A DNA stretch of 5,302 bases from contig QKCS01000248.1 of assembly GCA_003246795.1 (NCBI GenBank), positions 1 to 5,302 on the forward strand, written 5' to 3'. Made by a program: the position numbers and the translations under genes. The notes below the pieces were generated by a model, which saw nothing but the letters and a program-made list of their open reading frames with translations, was not told where the DNA came from and did not search any database. The stretch is from Alphaproteobacteria bacterium. GTDB lineage: Bacteria > Pseudomonadota > Alphaproteobacteria > Micropepsales > Micropepsaceae. Below, one piece after another: positions 4,785-5,302 of the stretch (position 1 is the stretch's first letter; each line of letters starts with the position of its first letter).

Positions 4785-5302
4785 CTACGAGGTAAGGCTT
4801 AACGGACGGACAACGCGCGCCAATGTGACCACAGACACAGACGCCGCACCAGCGCGCGCGAGCGTCTTGGCGCAGGCTCGCAGTGTCGCACCGGTGGTCA
4901 GGACGTCATCGACGACAACCACGTGTCGCCCGGCGAGCCGCGCCCTTGCCGATGCGGCGACGGCGAAGGCATGGGCGACATTCTTGAGTCTGGCGCGGGC
5001 CGACGGCATCTCGCCTTGGCTGCGCGTCGCCTTCCGGCGCTTCAGAACCGCCGTGTCCACCGGCGTATTCGACAGGCGCGACAGCGCGTTCGCGAGTTCG
5101 GCGGCTTGATTGTAGCGCCGCCGTGCGAGGCGCACCCAGTGTAGCGGCACCGGGATCAGCAGATCGGCGTCGGCCAACGCCTCGCGGCCGCTTGCCGACA
5201 TCTAGCGCGCGAACAAAAGGAACCGCCTCTAGACGATCGGCATGCTTGAACGACAGGATCAGATCGCGATTCGCGTCGTCGTAGGCGATCGCAGAGCGCG
5301 CC
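4785..5302 (-). pseudogene. comF: comF-family phosphoribosyltransferase-like gene, frame broken and cut by window edge
   Basis: ComF-like proteins carry an N-terminal zinc-binding part and a PRTase domain and are linked to DNA uptake in competent bacteria. From the right edge one frame reads SAIAYDDANRDLILSFKHAD and on to RLEAVP (ending 5218), the middle of ComF. The C-terminal half continues in another frame: MSASGREALADADLLIPVPL from 5201, RRRYNQAAELA, and the PRPP motif VVVVDDVLTTGAT (residues 94-106 from 5201), ending at TAG 4785-4787. Removing one base from the AAAA run at 5215-5218 joins the two as VPLFAR, but the next codon (5204-5202) is TAG where relatives have Trp (LLARWM). Unrepaired, the first frame runs to a TGA at 4908-4906. 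The ORF at 5201-4785 alone (138 codons) would lack the N-terminal half and has no Shine-Dalgarno. The remainder shows no further damage, so decay is recent or the sequence has local errors. The N-terminal zinc region is outside the window. Confidence 0.8.

Noticed and set aside
4785..5201. Calling the 138-codon PRTase ORF a normal complete gene
   Set aside because: ComF proteins are much longer, and the missing upstream part is recognisable in another frame up to the window edge, so this is the C-terminal piece of a disrupted gene.

Overview
The window is a GC-rich chromosomal segment that looks alphaproteobacterial. The encoded LysC, UbiG, DUF1178, Nit-type amidohydrolase, GrxC and ComF proteins all have the alphaproteobacterial flavour of their families, for example the UbiG stretches FSALAAEWW and LPRGTHDW. 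From memory, the gene order comF - grxC - nit - DUF1178 facing ubiG, with ubiG divergent from lysC, is familiar from Rhizobiales and relatives. Genus and order cannot be settled from the sequence alone. There is no RNA gene, insertion sequence, CRISPR array or phage gene.

Layout. Positions 1-520 (minus) hold the N-terminal 173 codons of aspartate kinase (lysC), which runs off the left edge. A 75-bp divergent spacer separates it from ubiG (596-1378, plus), the O-methyltransferase of ubiquinone synthesis. Next comes a two-gene cassette: a secreted alpha/beta-hydrolase lipoprotein (1375-2388, minus) and a divergent TetR-family regulator (2480-3175, plus, TTG start). They share a 91-bp control region with a 20-bp inverted repeat. 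The cassette sits between the 3' ends of ubiG and the DUF1178 gene and overlaps both, by 4 bp and 94 bp. Beyond it a minus-strand cluster, in transcription order from right to left, reads comF (broken), grxC, a Nit-type carbon-nitrogen hydrolase, and a DUF1178 protein.

How the genes relate. lysC (Asp-family amino acids and, through diaminopimelate, cell wall) and ubiG (respiratory quinone) are housekeeping genes. grxC and nit are 10 bp apart and may be linked through glutathione: GrxC uses it, and Nit-type amidases clear its deaminated form. The hydrolase/TetR pair has the usual layout of a regulator next to its target, probably an inducible esterase-like enzyme, and looks like a later insertion. 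The main irregularity is comF: the reading frame is disrupted about 100 bp from the right edge by an apparent 1-nt insertion and an in-frame TAG where a Trp codon is expected. I see no evidence of a novel defence or mobile system; the notable points are comF, the cassette junctions and the small inverted repeats.
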